Part shown: positions 1 to 22,505 of the stretch, in pieces
Position numbering within the stretch: position 1 is the first letter of the stretch
How the letters are laid out: each line of letters starts with the position of its first letter
Assembly: GCF_032854445.1 (NCBI RefSeq)
Contig: NC_088299.1
Location: 19,337,608-19,401,607, forward strand
Source: Liolophura sinensis
Taxonomy: Eukaryota; Mollusca; Polyplacophora; Chitonida; Chitonidae
DNA: 64,000 nt
Direction of reading: 5' to 3'
Made by a program: the position numbers and the translations under genes
The notes under the pieces: generated by a model
Database searches by the model: none
What the model was told of the DNA's origin: nothing
The model's input: the letters and a program-made list of their open reading frames with translations, nothing else

Positions 1-185
1 AGAGCAGAAAGCGAATGGCAGGGTTTTCTCTCTTTTACTGTGCTTGTGGAATTTTTGAGGTTATAAATTATGAATACAGTTTATGCACATTACAAAAGAG
101 GTGTCCAATGAAATAATACTCGTGTAGATGTGGTTGGGCTTAAATCCCAGGCTAAGATAGGGAAATAGGTGCACCCACTGGCACT

Positions 186-1520
186 TACTGTGGGGCCTTC
201 GTAGCTGCTCTCTAACATTCGTTTTTTCCACGAATGTCTATATCACACTGGGATAGCCCATCAGTAACATGCCCAGCGTCGGTGGGTTATCATGGCACTC
301 CAGTTTCCTCTGTTTGTTCACACTGTGGGGTTTTTGTGACCGCTCTCTAGCATTCGTTTTTTCCACGAATGTCTATATCACACTGGGATAGCCCATCAGT
401 AACATGCCCAGTGTCGGTGGGTTATCATGGCACTCCAGTTTCCTCTATTTGTTCTCACTGTGGGGTTTTTGTGACCGCTCTCTAACATTCGTTTTTTCCA
501 CGAATGTCTATATCACACTGGGATAGCCCATCAGTAACGTGCCCAGCGTCGGTGGGTTATCATGGCACTCCAGTTTCCTCTATTTGTTCACACTGTGGGG
601 TTTTTGTGACCGCTCTCTAACATTCGTTTTTTCCACGAATGTCTATATCACACTGGGGGCCTCCGTGGCTCAGTCGGTTAAAGCGCTAGCGCAGCGTAAT
701 GACCCAGGAGTCTCTCACCAATGCGGTCGCTGTGAGTTCAAGTCCAGCTGCTGGCGGCCGTACGTGAGAAGGTCTCCCAGCAACCTGCGGATGGTCGTGG
801 GTTTCCCCCAGGCTCTGCCCGGTTTCCACCCACCATAATGCTGGCTGCTGTCGTATAAGTGAAATATTCTTGAGTACGGCGTAAAACACCAATCAAAAAA
901 AAAAAAAAAAATCTATATCACACTGGGATAGCCCATCAGTAACATGCCCAGCGTCGGTGGGTTATCATGGCACTCCAGTTTCCTCTATTTGTTCACACTG
1001 TGGGTTTTTTGTGGCCGCTCTCTAACATTCGTTTTTTCCACGAATGTCTATATCACACGGGGATAGCCCATCAGTAACATGCCCAGCGTCGGTGGGTTAT
1101 CATGGCACTCCAGTTTCCTCTATTTGTTCTCACTGTGGGTTTTTTGTGACCGCTCTCTAACATTCGTTTTTTCCACGAATGTCTATATCACACTGGGATA
1201 GCCCATCAGTAACATGTCCAAGGTCGGTGGGTTATCATGGCACCCCAGTTTCCTCCATTCGTTCTCACTGTGGGTTTTTTGTGACCGCTCTCTAACATTT
1301 GTTTTTTTCACGAATGTCTATATCACACTGGGATAGCCCATCAGTAACATGCCCAGCGTCCGTGGGTTATCATGGCTTTCCAGTTTCCTCCATTCGTTCT
1401 CACTGTGGGTTTTTTGTGACCGCTCTCTAACATTCGTTTTTTCCACGAATGTCTATATCACACTGGGATAGCCCATCAGTAACATGCTCAGCATCGATGG
1501 GTTACCATGGCTCTCCAACA
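186..1520. repeat. 135-bp tandem array, about 8 copies
   Basis: The same segment recurs every 135 bases: the block beginning 'cactgtgggg' lies at 321, 456 and 591, then at 996, 1131 and onward. Each unit contains a short inverted repeat (cattcgt, seven-base spacer, acgaatg) that could form a hairpin. Divergence between units is low, so the array is young or homogenised. A SINE has landed inside it: the 405-base step from 591 to 996 equals one unit plus 270 bases. It lies upstream of the NUTF2 exons, probably in an intron or 5' flank. Nothing suggests coding. Confidence 0.95.
658..911 (+). mobile_element. Full-length tRNA-derived SINE (family 1)
   Basis: The element starts with a tRNA-like head: an A-box-like segment (gtggctcagtcggtta) and a B-box-like segment (gagttcaagtcc). 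A conserved body follows, then a tail ending in 'gtacggcgtaaaacaccaat' and a run of A. It is flanked by a perfect 16-base target-site duplication, tctatatcacactggg, at 642-657 and 912-927. The target is a unit of the 135-bp array, so this copy is younger than the array. It is the best reference copy of family 1 in the window. Confidence 0.95.
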
Positions 1521-1702
1521 TCCTCCATGTGTAAAACTGTCTTCATCATAAATGATAAGTTTTCTCAATCAGTCAACCCTCGATGATAGAGTTCATCTCA
1601 TGTTGAGCCAGGTCATTGATGTACCATTAATAAAATTTCCCAAGTTTGATTGCAGTAATCTATTCAGTCTGTGATTTGCCTGTGCAATGCTTTGGTTTGC
1701 AG

Positions 1703-3855
1703 AGTTTACCATTCAAGTCATTAACAAGAGTAGTGACAACAGTCGACTCGCAGCCAATTGCAGATGGTGGAGTGGCAATCATGGTTGTTGGACAACTCAA
1801 GGTAAGATCGTGTACAAAAACATGTTGCTGTTTCCATTAAATGTTCTCATCACTGCCACTCACAATCCACTGGCCCAACTGCATGGATCTGCCTGTTGCA
1901 GATCCTCCATGCTATCACCCAGTCGCCATACTGTACATGCCATCACCCAGTCGCCATACTGTACGTGCCATCACCCAGTCCCTATACTGTACGTGCCATC
2001 ACCCAGTCCCTATACTGTACGTGCCATCACCCAGTCGCCATACTGTACGTCCCATCACCCAGTCCCTATACTGTACGTGCCATCACCCAGTCCCTATACT
2101 GTACGTGCTATCACCCAGTCGCCATACTGTACGTGCCATCACCCAGTCGCCATACTGTACGTGCCATCACCCAGTCCCTATACTGTACCTGCCATCACCC
2201 AGTCGCCATACTGTACGTGCCATCACCCAGTCGCCATACTGTACGTGCCATCACCCAGTCGCTATACTGTACCTGCCATCACCCAGTCGCTATACTGTAC
2301 GTGCCATCACCCAGTCGCTATACTGTACGTGCCATCACCCAGTCGCTATACTGTACATGCCATCACCAAGTCGCTATACTGTACATGCCATCACCAAGTT
2401 GCTATACTGTACATGCCATCACCCAGTCGCTATACTGTACATGCCGTCATCCAGTGTACATGCCATCATTCAGTGTACGTGCCATCACCCAGTCGCTATA
2501 CTGTACGTGCCATCACCCAGTTGCTATACTGTACGTGCCATCACCCAGTCGCTATACTGTACGTGCCATCACCAAGTCGCTATACTGTACATGCCATCAC
2601 CCAGTTGCTATACTGTACATGCCATCACCAAGTCGCAATACTGTACATGCCATCATCCAGTGTACATGCCATCATCCAGTGTACATGCCATCATCCAGTG
2701 TACATGCCATCATCCAGTTGCTATACTGTACATGCCATCACGCAGTCGCTATACTGTACATGCCATCACCCAGTCGCTATACTGTACATGCCATTATCCA
2801 GTCACTATACTGTACATGCCATCATCCAGTCGCTATACTGTACATGCCATCATCCAGTCGCTGTACTGTACATGCCATCACCCATTCGCTATACTGTACA
2901 TGCCATCGTCCAGTGGCTATACTGTACATGCCTTTTAAGGTTCTAATGCAATTACATTATGCTTAAAAATATTTTTGCTGTTAAACTGTTTTACTTTATA
3001 GTACAAGTAAATGATTTTCAGGGTGCTGATTATTATATAAGGTGTACACGTCGGGTAATTATAGATTGGATCATTGATTTGCTGGGCGTGTCAAAGATAC
3101 CTTTTCCTGGCCCAAAATTCAACATTTTCCACTTTGATTTAGATTGATTTTATACACCGTACTCAAGAATATTTCCCTTACATGACGGTGACCAACATTG
3201 TGGTGGGAGGAAACCGGGCAGAGTCCTAAAGAACCCCACAACCATCCCCGTACAGCCAGAGAGGAAGCCAGCCTGAGCTGGACTAGAACTCACATCAAAT
3301 GCACTGGTGATGAGAGAATCTAGGATCGTTCTTCTTCACTGGCTAGCTAACCACCGTGATGAAATACAGGAAGTGAAAATTGGGTTGGTCATATCAAACA
3401 CGTAAAAATGCTGCCTTGCTTCATGCTCAGCAATGAGAGGTTAGAGTATTTCACACCAGAACTGATTGGCCCGGTGTCAGTAGAGTGCGACTGGTTGGAT
3501 TGTCATATCTGGTGTCTTTGGCATGATACTTCATTGGTGGCATGGACTCTGCCACAAGAAGACACAGCATGTGTACACACACTTAATGACTCATTGTCGT
3601 CACCACTGAAAAATTGTTAATTGTTTTGATAATGTAAAAAACCCAGGCATACATGGCAAGATACAGTGAGGAATTCTTGGACAGGGTGTGAAACCAAAAA
3701 CCAACCCAAGTCAATGAGCTGAGAACTCTACTTTTGTGTTTCAGACTGATGATGACTCACCTCACCCGTTCAGCCACGTGTTCATTCTGCGACCCAATTC
3801 AGGATCATTTCACATTTGTCACGAGTTTTTCAGACTGGGCTTACACAACATCTAG
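1703..3855 (+). CDS. NUTF2: Nuclear transport factor 2, last two coding exons (partial at 5' end)
   Basis: Exons are 1703-1801 (33 codons, after ttggtttgcag, donor AAG|GTAAGA) and 3745-3855 (36 codons plus TAG, after tttgtgtttcag); the junction is phase 0. Exon one reads SLPFKSLTR...VAIMVVGQLK and exon two TDDDSPHPFSHVFIL...FFRLGLHNI. Both align without gaps to the C-terminal half of animal NTF2, including the MVVGQLK strand, the acidic loop (Asp-rich, matching human Asp92/Asp94) and the FRL.LHN end. NTF2 is a small homodimer that binds RanGDP and FxFG nucleoporins and returns Ran to the nucleus. About 60 N-terminal residues must lie upstream of the window. The intron holds a 28-bp minisatellite and two SINE copies. 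A candidate poly(A) signal (aataaa) lies near 4560. Confidence 0.93.
1905..2935. repeat. 28-bp minisatellite in the NUTF2 intron
   Basis: About 37 copies of a 28-base unit (core gccatcacccagtcgc plus tatactgtacgt). Some units are shortened in the second half, for example the 'catccagtgtacatgc' variants around 2450 and 2650-2720. Because 28 is not a multiple of three and the unit has no stop in this orientation, all three forward frames stay open and give the same 28-residue pattern. That openness is an artefact of the repeat. Confidence 0.95.
3146..3356 (-). mobile_element. SINE family 1 copy, diverged
   Basis: Read on the minus strand this has the family 1 tail (tactcaagaatatttc on +) and body (gtgggaggaaaccgggcaga on +), then a degenerate head. 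It lies in the last NUTF2 intron. The ends are blurred and no clear target duplication is visible. Confidence 0.85.
3404..3622 (+). mobile_element. SINE family 2 copy, diverged
   Basis: This matches the body of the better copy at 60925-61216: a 'gaggttagag' block, the 'ggtgtctttggcatgatact' block, 'aagaagacacagcatgtgta', and a tail ending in ctgaaaaattgtta. It is the second SINE in the last NUTF2 intron. The 5' part is missing or decayed. Confidence 0.8.
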
Positions 3856-4595
3856 GCTGACCAGCAGAGTAAAGAACTGTCATGAGCGTCACACACGGAG
3901 CTGATCAAATGAGGTGTGAAGTGGACTGTTTCTGCACAGTGCTAAAAATCGTGTAAGGCGGCGGACTACTTCAGTCATGTCTTTGTAGAGAGCTACTGTC
4001 TATTACGCCCCAGGAGAAATGTTTGTTGTTGACCACAGCTGCCCCACCGGGCTCAATTTGTTCAGTCACTAGTCTGATCAACATCCTGCTGCTGTGGGAA
4101 CTCAGACATGATGCCAGAATTGTTTTGTCTTCATTTTTTTTTTTTTTTTTTTTTTTGCACTGCACCGAAATTGTTTAGCTGTTATTAAATATTACAAGAT
4201 CAGCACGTTCTGTCAGGTGTAATTATGAATTTGTGATCTGTAGCCCTTCTTTCCTTAAATGTGTATGGTACATAAGTGTTTTGTATGGTTTTAAAAAAAA
4301 GATTCTATGAACAGCCGTGTCCTTTCCAGAGGCTTGTTAGCCCAGTATTACTGTAACTTGTAACAACTGTAGATGTTGGCCACATGCTTTGTGATACTCG
4401 ACTGTTACGGCAGTCTTTAACCAATCGCCCAGTTTATTAGATTTTGATATGAGAATATGGGTAACTGGGGGCACTTCTCGCCGAAATCACCACGCTGAAG
4501 AAACTGATAAAATATCTGCTGCTTAAAATGGAAGCAGGTACTTGTATGGTCTTCTGTGAATAAAATGAGTTTTTAACGAAATAGCATTGTTTGAA
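3856..4595 (+). other. Probable NUTF2 3' UTR
   Basis: This is non-coding sequence from the NUTF2 stop to just past an aataaa at about 4560. It contains a T homopolymer at about 4134-4156. The end is inferred from the signal only. Confidence 0.5.
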
Positions 4596-5570
4596 GTCCA
4601 GCAAATTTTTTTGATCGTAAGTGTCTGGCTGTCAGTGAGAAAAACATGAAACTTCGCCAACCAAAATCCCACGGCTGATCACATTAGGCTTCCCTACTTA
4701 CAACTGACACAAATATTGGGCACTTTATTGCCAATCCTGCATTTTTGAAGACACTGTGAATCACACAAGCTGAAGACCTGATCATGAAAGTAGTTCAAAG
4801 AGGAGTCAACTTATCCTATCAGGCCTTTGGCTATATGTTTGCGAGTTAAAATCCAGCTCTTGCTGCTGTTTTTCTTTCAGGTGTTCGTCGTCATATGGCT
4901 GAAAAATTGTTGAGTACGACGTTAAACCCCAAGCACTCGCTCTTTCAGGTGAATGAGCGCTGTGCTCTTAGCCCTCAGTGCTCCAACAACTGAATTACTC
5001 TGGATTAATCAAATCTTTCCGTGCTTTGCCTCGCTACTAAATACAGCACAATACAAGATCAGAACATGAACATGATCCCAAACAGGTGGCCGGAATGCAG
5101 GTCAATAGTCAAAGGCTTGAACACCAATGGTTGTCTGCCTTTTGAAGCTGGATGTGTGTGTGAACAACCTTTTCAATTTGTGATATTGAGCATTCTTAAG
5201 CATACCTCGTAAAACACCAATCAAATAAATTCAAACAGCAGCGGGTCATGAACTTACTTGTGGATGAAGTGTTGAATTGCCCTGTTCTATATGATAATCC
5301 TGGTAGCTGAATCTTTTACATTGTTATTTTGATGTCCTCTAACACAGCTACATGTATTATTCTGATGGCTCAAACTGGTAAAAGTCCACAAAAGAACAAA
5401 AATGACCATAATTTTGTTGAACATGGACGACACAGCCCAACGCTTGTACCCGTAACACAATGTGTTCAGGTGTATTTGACACAATAAACCATTCTGAAAC
5501 AAAATCTACAAAACTCCTAGAACCGCCATAAATTTTGGACATAAGTGTCCAAACTCAAGATTTATCTATG
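4596..5570. other. Spacer between the convergent NUTF2 and PSMA7 genes
   Basis: No gene is visible. It contains a 3' scrap of SINE family 2 (about 4845-4952, tail gtacgacgttaaaccccaag) and a tail scrap of SINE family 1 (about 5180-5240, cgtaaaacaccaatcaaat). Confidence 0.6.
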
Positions 5571-5927
5571 ATTTATTGTAGTCAAACCATTTACATGTAC
5601 CATGTACTTATTCTATACACTGAAAAAGTCCAAAATGGCCATTATTTTGTCTAAACTGTTCATGTTTATTAAATACAGAATGTGAGAGGACAAACAAGGA
5701 TGATGCTGTCTTTATAGTGATGATGGCTGACGTGATGGTCCGCTTCATGAGTGATAACAAAAGCATGAAAACCATCCATGAAAATCTGATGTACACAATC
5801 ACTGGACCACGTCATCCTACGGCCTAGTCAGACCTGTACCAGTACTGATACAGGACAACTGACAGATCACTGCGCTGTACAGTACATAATCTAACCCTGT
5901 CCTTCATGGACTACCAATACAATGTTA

Positions 5928-16421
<10,494 letters not shown>

Positions 16422-18248
16422 ATCTGAAGGCCTTTGAGAGGCGATTGACAGAGGTGATTGACAAGCTACAACCAGCTGCTCGTCTGTGGAGAAGTATGAG
16501 CATTTATTGTGTCAAACTCCTGAGTTTAGCCAGTTTCTGTGTACTGGAAGGGCTAATAACAATAAAATGACAGTTTTATCAGAGTATGTATGAAAATATT
16601 GAATCCGTAATATTAATTGTTTGTGAATACTGTAGTGAGTGAAAATGCTAGAAGACAGTTCTTCAATCATGTAAGTTTGAACTAAAAATGGTCTTTCCGT
16701 TCAGCCCCTGTTAAGGAAATTGGCCTGAATCTTGGAATGTCATGTCTGAATCAGCCTTGTATGGTTTGTGATGTCTGCTGATTAGACCCCCTTTGTTTTC
16801 TGACAGTTACCCTGATCTTCATCTCCGTGTGTACAGCTGCGGGAGCATGGAACTGGCTGAGGGACCCAGATACGTCACAGGTGAGAGATCCCATGGCGTA
16901 TAAAGGCTGATGAATATGTAATTATGAAGGACATAACTGCAAGTATCTAAGTCTAAAGCCTGTGGCACTTTTTAAATGTACCTGTAAGTATTTAAGTAGA
17001 ATGTCATGCATCCATGATTGTGTCAGAAAAAAATGGTGTAGGTTGGAGGGAATTTTTTTTTTTTTTTTCTTGCTAACGAAAAAAAATATTGGGGTGCTTA
17101 ACTTCTAGTGGAACATTTATTTTGGCTGATACCTGTTCTCTACATGTTGTTTTTACAGGTAACATTCTTCCAGTCCTTGATGAACCATCCTTTCTTTGCC
17201 ATCAGCTGTTTGATCCTGCTCATATTATTTTTGTGTGGGATACACAAACGAGTTGTTGCCTCATCAATGTATCCTTTGCTTCGATCATTTTCACTAATCT
17301 GTAGATGTTTCTTTACACTTGATTATGAATATGACAGTTTTGTTAATTATACCTGCATGATGAGGTGTGCTACAAATCTTTGTAAAATATTTGAGGTTAT
17401 ACTTTGTATTAATAAGGAGGTTATGCTTTTGCTGAACTATGCAGAAAATATTCTGGACAAATTTGGATGCACAAAAGCATAGCTAGGCCTTAGGCCTTGT
17501 GCAGAAAATATTCTGGATAAATTTAGATCTTTATCCAGATTCAGGCTGGTTTAAAATGGTTCTTTACCATTTAGAGATAAGTGCCAATGCAGTGTTGTCT
17601 CCCTTTGTGTTTGGTGGGGATGGTCGTTGGTTTCCCCTGATTCCTCCCACCATGATGCTGGTCGCTGTTGTATAAGTGAAATATTCTTGAGTATGGCATA
17701 AAACACCAATCAAATAAATAAATTGTCATCAGTTAATTGTGACAGTCCTTAATCACGTATCAGAATTGCTTCCAGGTGTCGCCAGGTTTTGGCAGATTAT
17801 AACATGTCATGTGATGAGGTAGGTATCAAATAACTCAGTGTTAAGTATCAGGTGCATGTTTTGCCCATTAGAAAGATACTACATTAAATCTTCTGACTGT
17901 GTGTTACTGGAGATGTCTGCTCCCTGGGGACATAGCAGGCTTACATATAGTTGGAATTTGATGGTATTCTCTCTTTTCAAAGAAAAGACAACAGATGGCA
18001 TAATCTTAGTTAGTAGGAATAGTGGTGAAAGGAAACCTAAATTGTCAGACATTTATTTTTGATGGTCTGTCGGCAACCTGTGGATGGTTGTGGGATTCCA
18101 TCAGGCTCACAACTATACCGACCACTTTTGTGTAAGTGAAATATTCTTGAGTACAGCGTAAAACACCAATGAAATAAGTAAATCTTTTTGGTGGTTTTAT
18201 GTATTTCAGACGGGAAAGTTGATATTAAAGCCGAGACCAACCACATGA
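16422..18248 (+). CDS. CNEP1R1: Nuclear envelope phosphatase-regulatory subunit 1 (TMEM188), lacking only its first few residues
   Basis: Exons are 16422-16493, 16807-16880, 17159-17268, 17776-17818 and 18210-18248. The product reads [36 protein letters not shown], a second hydrophobic segment around [38 protein letters not shown] and [10 protein letters not shown]. These match the whole of animal CNEP1R1 after its first eight or so residues. The protein has two membrane helices and a conserved C-terminal tail. It is the partner of the phosphatase CTDNEP1 at the nuclear envelope and ER, where the pair dephosphorylates lipin and limits membrane synthesis. About 112 residues are seen from the Asp onward (human about 117). 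The junction after 17268 (AT|GTATCC) is the weakest and removes about three residues relative to human. The first coding exon was not found with confidence. Confidence 0.9.
17600..17728 (+). mobile_element. SINE family 1, 3' part
   Basis: A 5'-truncated copy in a CNEP1R1 intron: ggtcgttggtttcccctgat, cctcccaccatgatgctgg, ttgtataagtgaaatattct and an aataaataaa tail. Confidence 0.85.
18060..18186 (+). mobile_element. SINE family 1, 3' part
   Basis: A 5'-truncated copy just before the last CNEP1R1 exon: ggtctgtcggcaacctgtgg, agtgaaatattcttgagtac and agcgtaaaacaccaatgaaa. Confidence 0.85.
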
Positions 18249-18762
18249 CACACATCCCCTGAAGCCAGTGGTGCCCATACTACCAGTCACAGCACCTTAC
18301 CGGTGGACTTCACTTACCAGAGAATTGAAGTCTATCGGGCTTCAGTGATCAAAAAGAACATAAATGAAGTCTAATATGGTACTGGGTACATGTCCGGTCT
18401 TAACTGGCATTCTGTAGTAGGTGTTAATAATGAGGTTGAATAGGGCAACTTTGTTGGTAATTTATATTTAACATACAGAAGGAGAGCAAAGAGGTGTAAA
18501 GAGAAAAGAAGCCAATTCCTTGCACACGTGCACATAATATGGTCAACAGAAAAAACGGAAGTACGTGTGCATGTGTTTTTCATCCTAAGGATGAGCCTCT
18601 TTATTGAAGTCTTCAGCATCAGTAGGGATAATAGAATTTGACTGATTTGATGTGTATTTGGTAAAAAAGATAAATGTCCATATGCTGTGGGGTATAACTG
18701 TTGGCTGAACAAGGTTGCAATGCGTAATGGTGTGTGCTGTGTCCATGTATATATCAGTGAGT
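18249..18762. other. CNEP1R1 3' flank
   Basis: Probable 3' UTR and flank. No canonical aataaa is visible close to the stop and I see no other gene. Confidence 0.4.
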
Positions 18763-19078
18763 TGAAGATTGGGTGAGTCCATGTACAATGCTGTAAGTTG
18801 GGTGAGTCCATGTACAGTGCTGTAATTTGGAGATTGGGTGTGTCCATGTACAGTGCTGTAAATTGGAGATTGGGTGAGTCCATGCACAATGCTGTAAGTT
18901 GGAGATTGGGTGAGTCCATGTACAATGCTGTAAGTTTGGAGATTGGGTGAGTCCATGTACAATGCTGTAAGTTGGAGATTGGGTGAGTCCATGTACAATG
19001 CTGTAAGTTGGAGATTGGGTGAATCCATGTACAATGCTGTAAGTTGGAGATTGGGTGAGTCCATGCACAGTGCTTTAA
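18763..19078. repeat. 36-bp minisatellite downstream of CNEP1R1
   Basis: About nine copies of a 36-base unit (gagattgggtgagtccatgt then acaatgctgtaagttg); two are shortened. The minus-strand open frames here are repeat artefacts. Confidence 0.93.
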
Positions 19079-20083
19079 GCCTTCATATAAGTTAAGCATA
19101 CATTTTAATATGGTGTCATATGTAAGTTCTACAACGAAAACATCATCAGTACATGTATTTGTGTTAGATGTCAAGTCAGTGTAAAAAGAGAGGGTGAAAG
19201 TCATGTTGTGTTAACACTAAAAATACCGTTGTCACGATTTTCTCTATGTCCTGAGTATTTGATATCTACATTTAGGGCTATACCATAGTGATAAAATGAA
19301 ATTGCTTGTAAGAAGCCAAAGCCCTGGACATTTTTTGTGTAATTAGGGTTATTAAAATGTTTGTACATGTATGTAAAACGAGTATGAATGACACTTCCGA
19401 CCTGTATCTTTTGTGCCTCGCTCCCTCCTTAGTGAATTATTTAACAGGGAGTCCCATAAATTAATCACTTTTTCTCACCAGTCAAAGGTGGACTGCTGCA
19501 TTTGTTTCAAACAGCTGTTTTGATTCTGAACTCTAGCACCACCTGGCAGTTTGAGAGGTGAAACAACACTAATGACTTAGTTGTATGCTTGTTGTTTGAT
19601 ATCCTCCAGTGACAGCCATTCATCTCTTATTCACCAAGTATGCACCATATCGAGTATAAAGCTATGGACATTTACATTTTAATTTCATTTAAAACAACAG
19701 GCAAGTTGAATAAAGGGAAAAAAACAAAATGTATATATATTTACATATGGTTGCTGTTCCTATTTTGTGTTGTACATTTAAGAGTATGCAACTGGAAAGA
19801 AAGGCCATCGCTGAAAGGAAATATTATTTTTGTCAGCAAAATGTGTTGTGATCAGTAGAAACAAGAAAACTTCCTTGAAAAACAATGTTGTAAAACAGAG
19901 TTACTGCCGACAACCGTCGGTCTTCTCAAGATTCCCTGAAGACACTCTCAAAACTGGTGTTCTCAACTCAATTCTGTGTTACATGCTCAACTGTAGAAGC
20001 CTAGAATTTGTTGTATGTGGGACAAGTCCCTTCACTGATTCATTCAACTGACTGATACTTAATGCTATTCTCAAGAATACGTT
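19079..20083. other. Spacer without recognisable features
   Basis: AT-rich sequence with no gene, no clear repeat copy and no splice-bounded exon that I could support. Confidence 0.4.
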
Positions 20084-22122
20084 GGGGCCACTGTGGCATA
20101 GTTGCTAGTGTGCTAGCGCAGCCAATGATTCAGGAGTCTCTCGTCTGTGGCATAGTTGCAAGTGTGTCAGCACAGCACAATGATTCAGGAGTCTCTCGTC
20201 TGTGGCATAGTTGCTAGTGTGCCAGCGCAGCACAATGATTCAGGAGTCTCTCGTCTGTGGCATAGTTGTTGACATGCCAGCGTAGCACAATGATTCAGGA
20301 GCCTCTCGCCTGTGGCATAGTTGTTGGCATGCCAGCGTAGCACAATGATTCAGGAGTCTCTCGTCTGTGGCATAGTTGTTGGCGTGCCAGCGTAGCACAA
20401 TGATTCAGGAGTCTCTCGTCTGTGGCATAGTTGTTGGCGTGCCAGCGTAGCACAATGATTCAGGAGTCTCTCGTCTGTGGCATAGCTGTTGGCGTGCCAG
20501 CGTAGCACAATGATTCAGGAGCCTCTCGTTTGTGGCACAGTTGTTGGCATGCCAGCGTAGCACAATGATTCAGGAATCTCTCGTCTGTGGCATAGTTGTT
20601 GGCATGCCACCGTAGCACAATGATTCAGGAGTCTCTCGTCTGTGGCATAGTTGTTGGCATGCCAGCACAGCACAATGATTCATTAGCCTCTTGTCTGTGG
20701 CATAGTTGTTGGCAGCACACTGATTCAGGAGCCTCTCGCCTGTGGCATAGTTGCTAGTGTGCTAACGCATCACAATGATTCAGGAGTCTCTCGCCTGTGG
20801 CATAGTTGTTTGCATGCCAGCATAGCACAATGATTCAGGAGCCTCTCGCCTGTGGCATAATTGTTTGCATGCCAGCGTAGCACAATGATTCAGGAGCCTC
20901 TCGCCTATGGGATAGCTGTGGGCATGCCAGCGCAGCACAATGATTCAGGAGTCTCTCTTCTGTGGCATAGTTGTTGGCATGCCAGTGCAGCACAATGATT
21001 CAGGAGCCTCTCGCCTATGGCATAGTTGTTGGCGTGCCAGTGCAGCACAATGATTCAGGAGCCTCGCGCCTGTGGCATAGTTGTTGGCATGCCAGCACAG
21101 CACAATGATTCATTAGCCTCTTGTCTGTGGCATAGTTGTTGGCAGCACACTGATTCAGGAGCCTCTCGCCTGTGGCATAGTTGTTGACGTGCCAGCGCAG
21201 CACAATGATTCAGGAGTCTCTCTTCTGTGGCATAGTTGTTGGCATGCCAGTGCAGCACAATGATTCAGGAGCCTCTCGCCTGTGGCATAGTTGTTGGCGT
21301 GCCAGTGCAGCACAATGATTCAGGAGCCTCGCGCCTGTGGCATAGTTGTTGGCATGCCAGCACAGCACAATGATTCATTAGCCTCTCACCTGTGGCATAG
21401 TTGTTGGCGTGCCAGCACAGCACAATTATTCAGGAGCCTCTCGCCTGTGGCATAGTTGTTGACATGTCAGCACAGCACAATGATTCAGGAGTCTCTCATC
21501 TGTGGCATAGTTGTTGGCGTGCCAGCGCAGCACAATGATTCAGGACCCTCTCTCCTGTGGCATAGTTGTTGGCGTGCCAGCGTAGCACAATGATTCAGGA
21601 GTCTTTCGTCTGTGGCATAGTTGTTGGCATGCCACCGTAGCACAATGATTCAGGAGCCTCTCGTCTGTGGCATAGTTGTTGGGTTGCCAGCACAGCACAA
21701 TGATTCAGGAGCCTCTCACCTGTGGCATAGTTGTTGACGTGCCAGCGGAGCACAATTTAGGAGCCTTTCGTCTGTGGCATAGTTGTTGGGATGCCAGCGC
21801 AGCACAATGATTCAGGAGCCTCTCGCCTGTGGCATAGTTGTTGACGTGCCAGGGCAGCACAATTCAGAGCCTCTCGTCTGTGGCATAGTTGTTGGCATGC
21901 CAGCGCAGCACAATGATTCAGGAGCCTCTCGCCTGTGGCATAGTTGTTGACGTGCCAGCGGAGCACAATTCAGGAGCCTCATGCTGGTTTCTTCTCCAGT
22001 CATACGTGGGGAAGGTCTGTCAGGAACCTACGGATGGCCATGGGTTCCCCAGACTCTGCCTGGTTTCCTCCCACCATAGCGAAAAATTCCAGTGCAAGGT
22101 AAAATGCCACTCAAATCAGCAA
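20084..22122 (+). repeat. SINE family 1 whose tRNA-like head has expanded into a 55-bp tandem array (~34 copies)
   Basis: The block starts with a SINE head (ggggccactgtggcatagtt) and ends with the normal SINE body from about 21976 (catgctggtttcttctccag, aaggtctgtcaggaacctac, gcctggtttcctcccaccat). Between them, the first 55 bases of the SINE (tgtggcatagttgttggcat, gccagcgtagcacaatgatt, caggagtctctcgtc) recur about 34 times with a 55-base period. Each unit keeps the A-box-like part of the head. A further 430-base duplication is visible: a unit with 'cattagcctcttg' followed by a unit ten bases short occurs at 20681 and again at 21111. The array therefore arose inside one SINE copy. Confidence 0.9.
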
Positions 22123-22302
22123 ATACATCACTGTTGCCACACCATTTCACCTTCAAGGAACGCAATACTGGTTGAACAGGATATTGGTTGAACTGGATAT
22201 TGGTTGAACACCATGAAGAAAGCCCCATGTAGGTAGTGAAGGCCGAGAATCTTGATTACTGAATTAGGACTGCAGGTGAATTGGGATTTTCAAGTCATTA
22301 GT
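22123..22302. other. Short spacer after the SINE array
   Basis: Contains a short direct repetition of 'ggatattggttgaac' near 22180-22210. No gene. Confidence 0.4.
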
Positions 22303-22505
22303 CTATTGTTGTGGGATGTAAAACGTGTAGAATACCTCTATTGTTGTGGGATGTAAAACGTGTAGAATACCTCTATTGTTGTGGGATGTAAAACGTCTAG
22401 AATACCTCTATTGTTGTGGGATGTAAAACGTGTAGAATACCTCTATTGTTGTGGGATGTAAAACGTGTAGAATACCTCTATTGTTGTGGGATGTAAAACG
22501 TGTAG
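22303..22505. repeat. 35-bp minisatellite, six copies
   Basis: Unit ctattgttgtgggatgtaaa followed by acgtgtagaatacct. The copies are nearly identical, with one 'acgtctag' variant. It is unrelated to the 35-bp satellite at 52.5-59.5 kb. Confidence 0.95.

Noticed and set aside
658-760. tRNA-like sequence with A and B boxes
   Set aside because: It is the head of a SINE, with a target duplication and A tail, not a tRNA gene; the same holds at 63353.
1687-2966. Open frames of 356-419 codons in all three forward frames
   Set aside because: The 28-bp unit is not a multiple of three, so every frame reads the same repeat. The only real coding part is the NUTF2 exon at 1703-1801.
18371-19204. 277-codon minus-strand frame downstream of CNEP1R1
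   Set aside because: Its main part is the 36-bp minisatellite and the rest shows no homology.
20084-22000. CRISPR-like regular repeats
   Set aside because: There are no unique spacers; it is a head-to-tail tandem array derived from a SINE in an animal genome.
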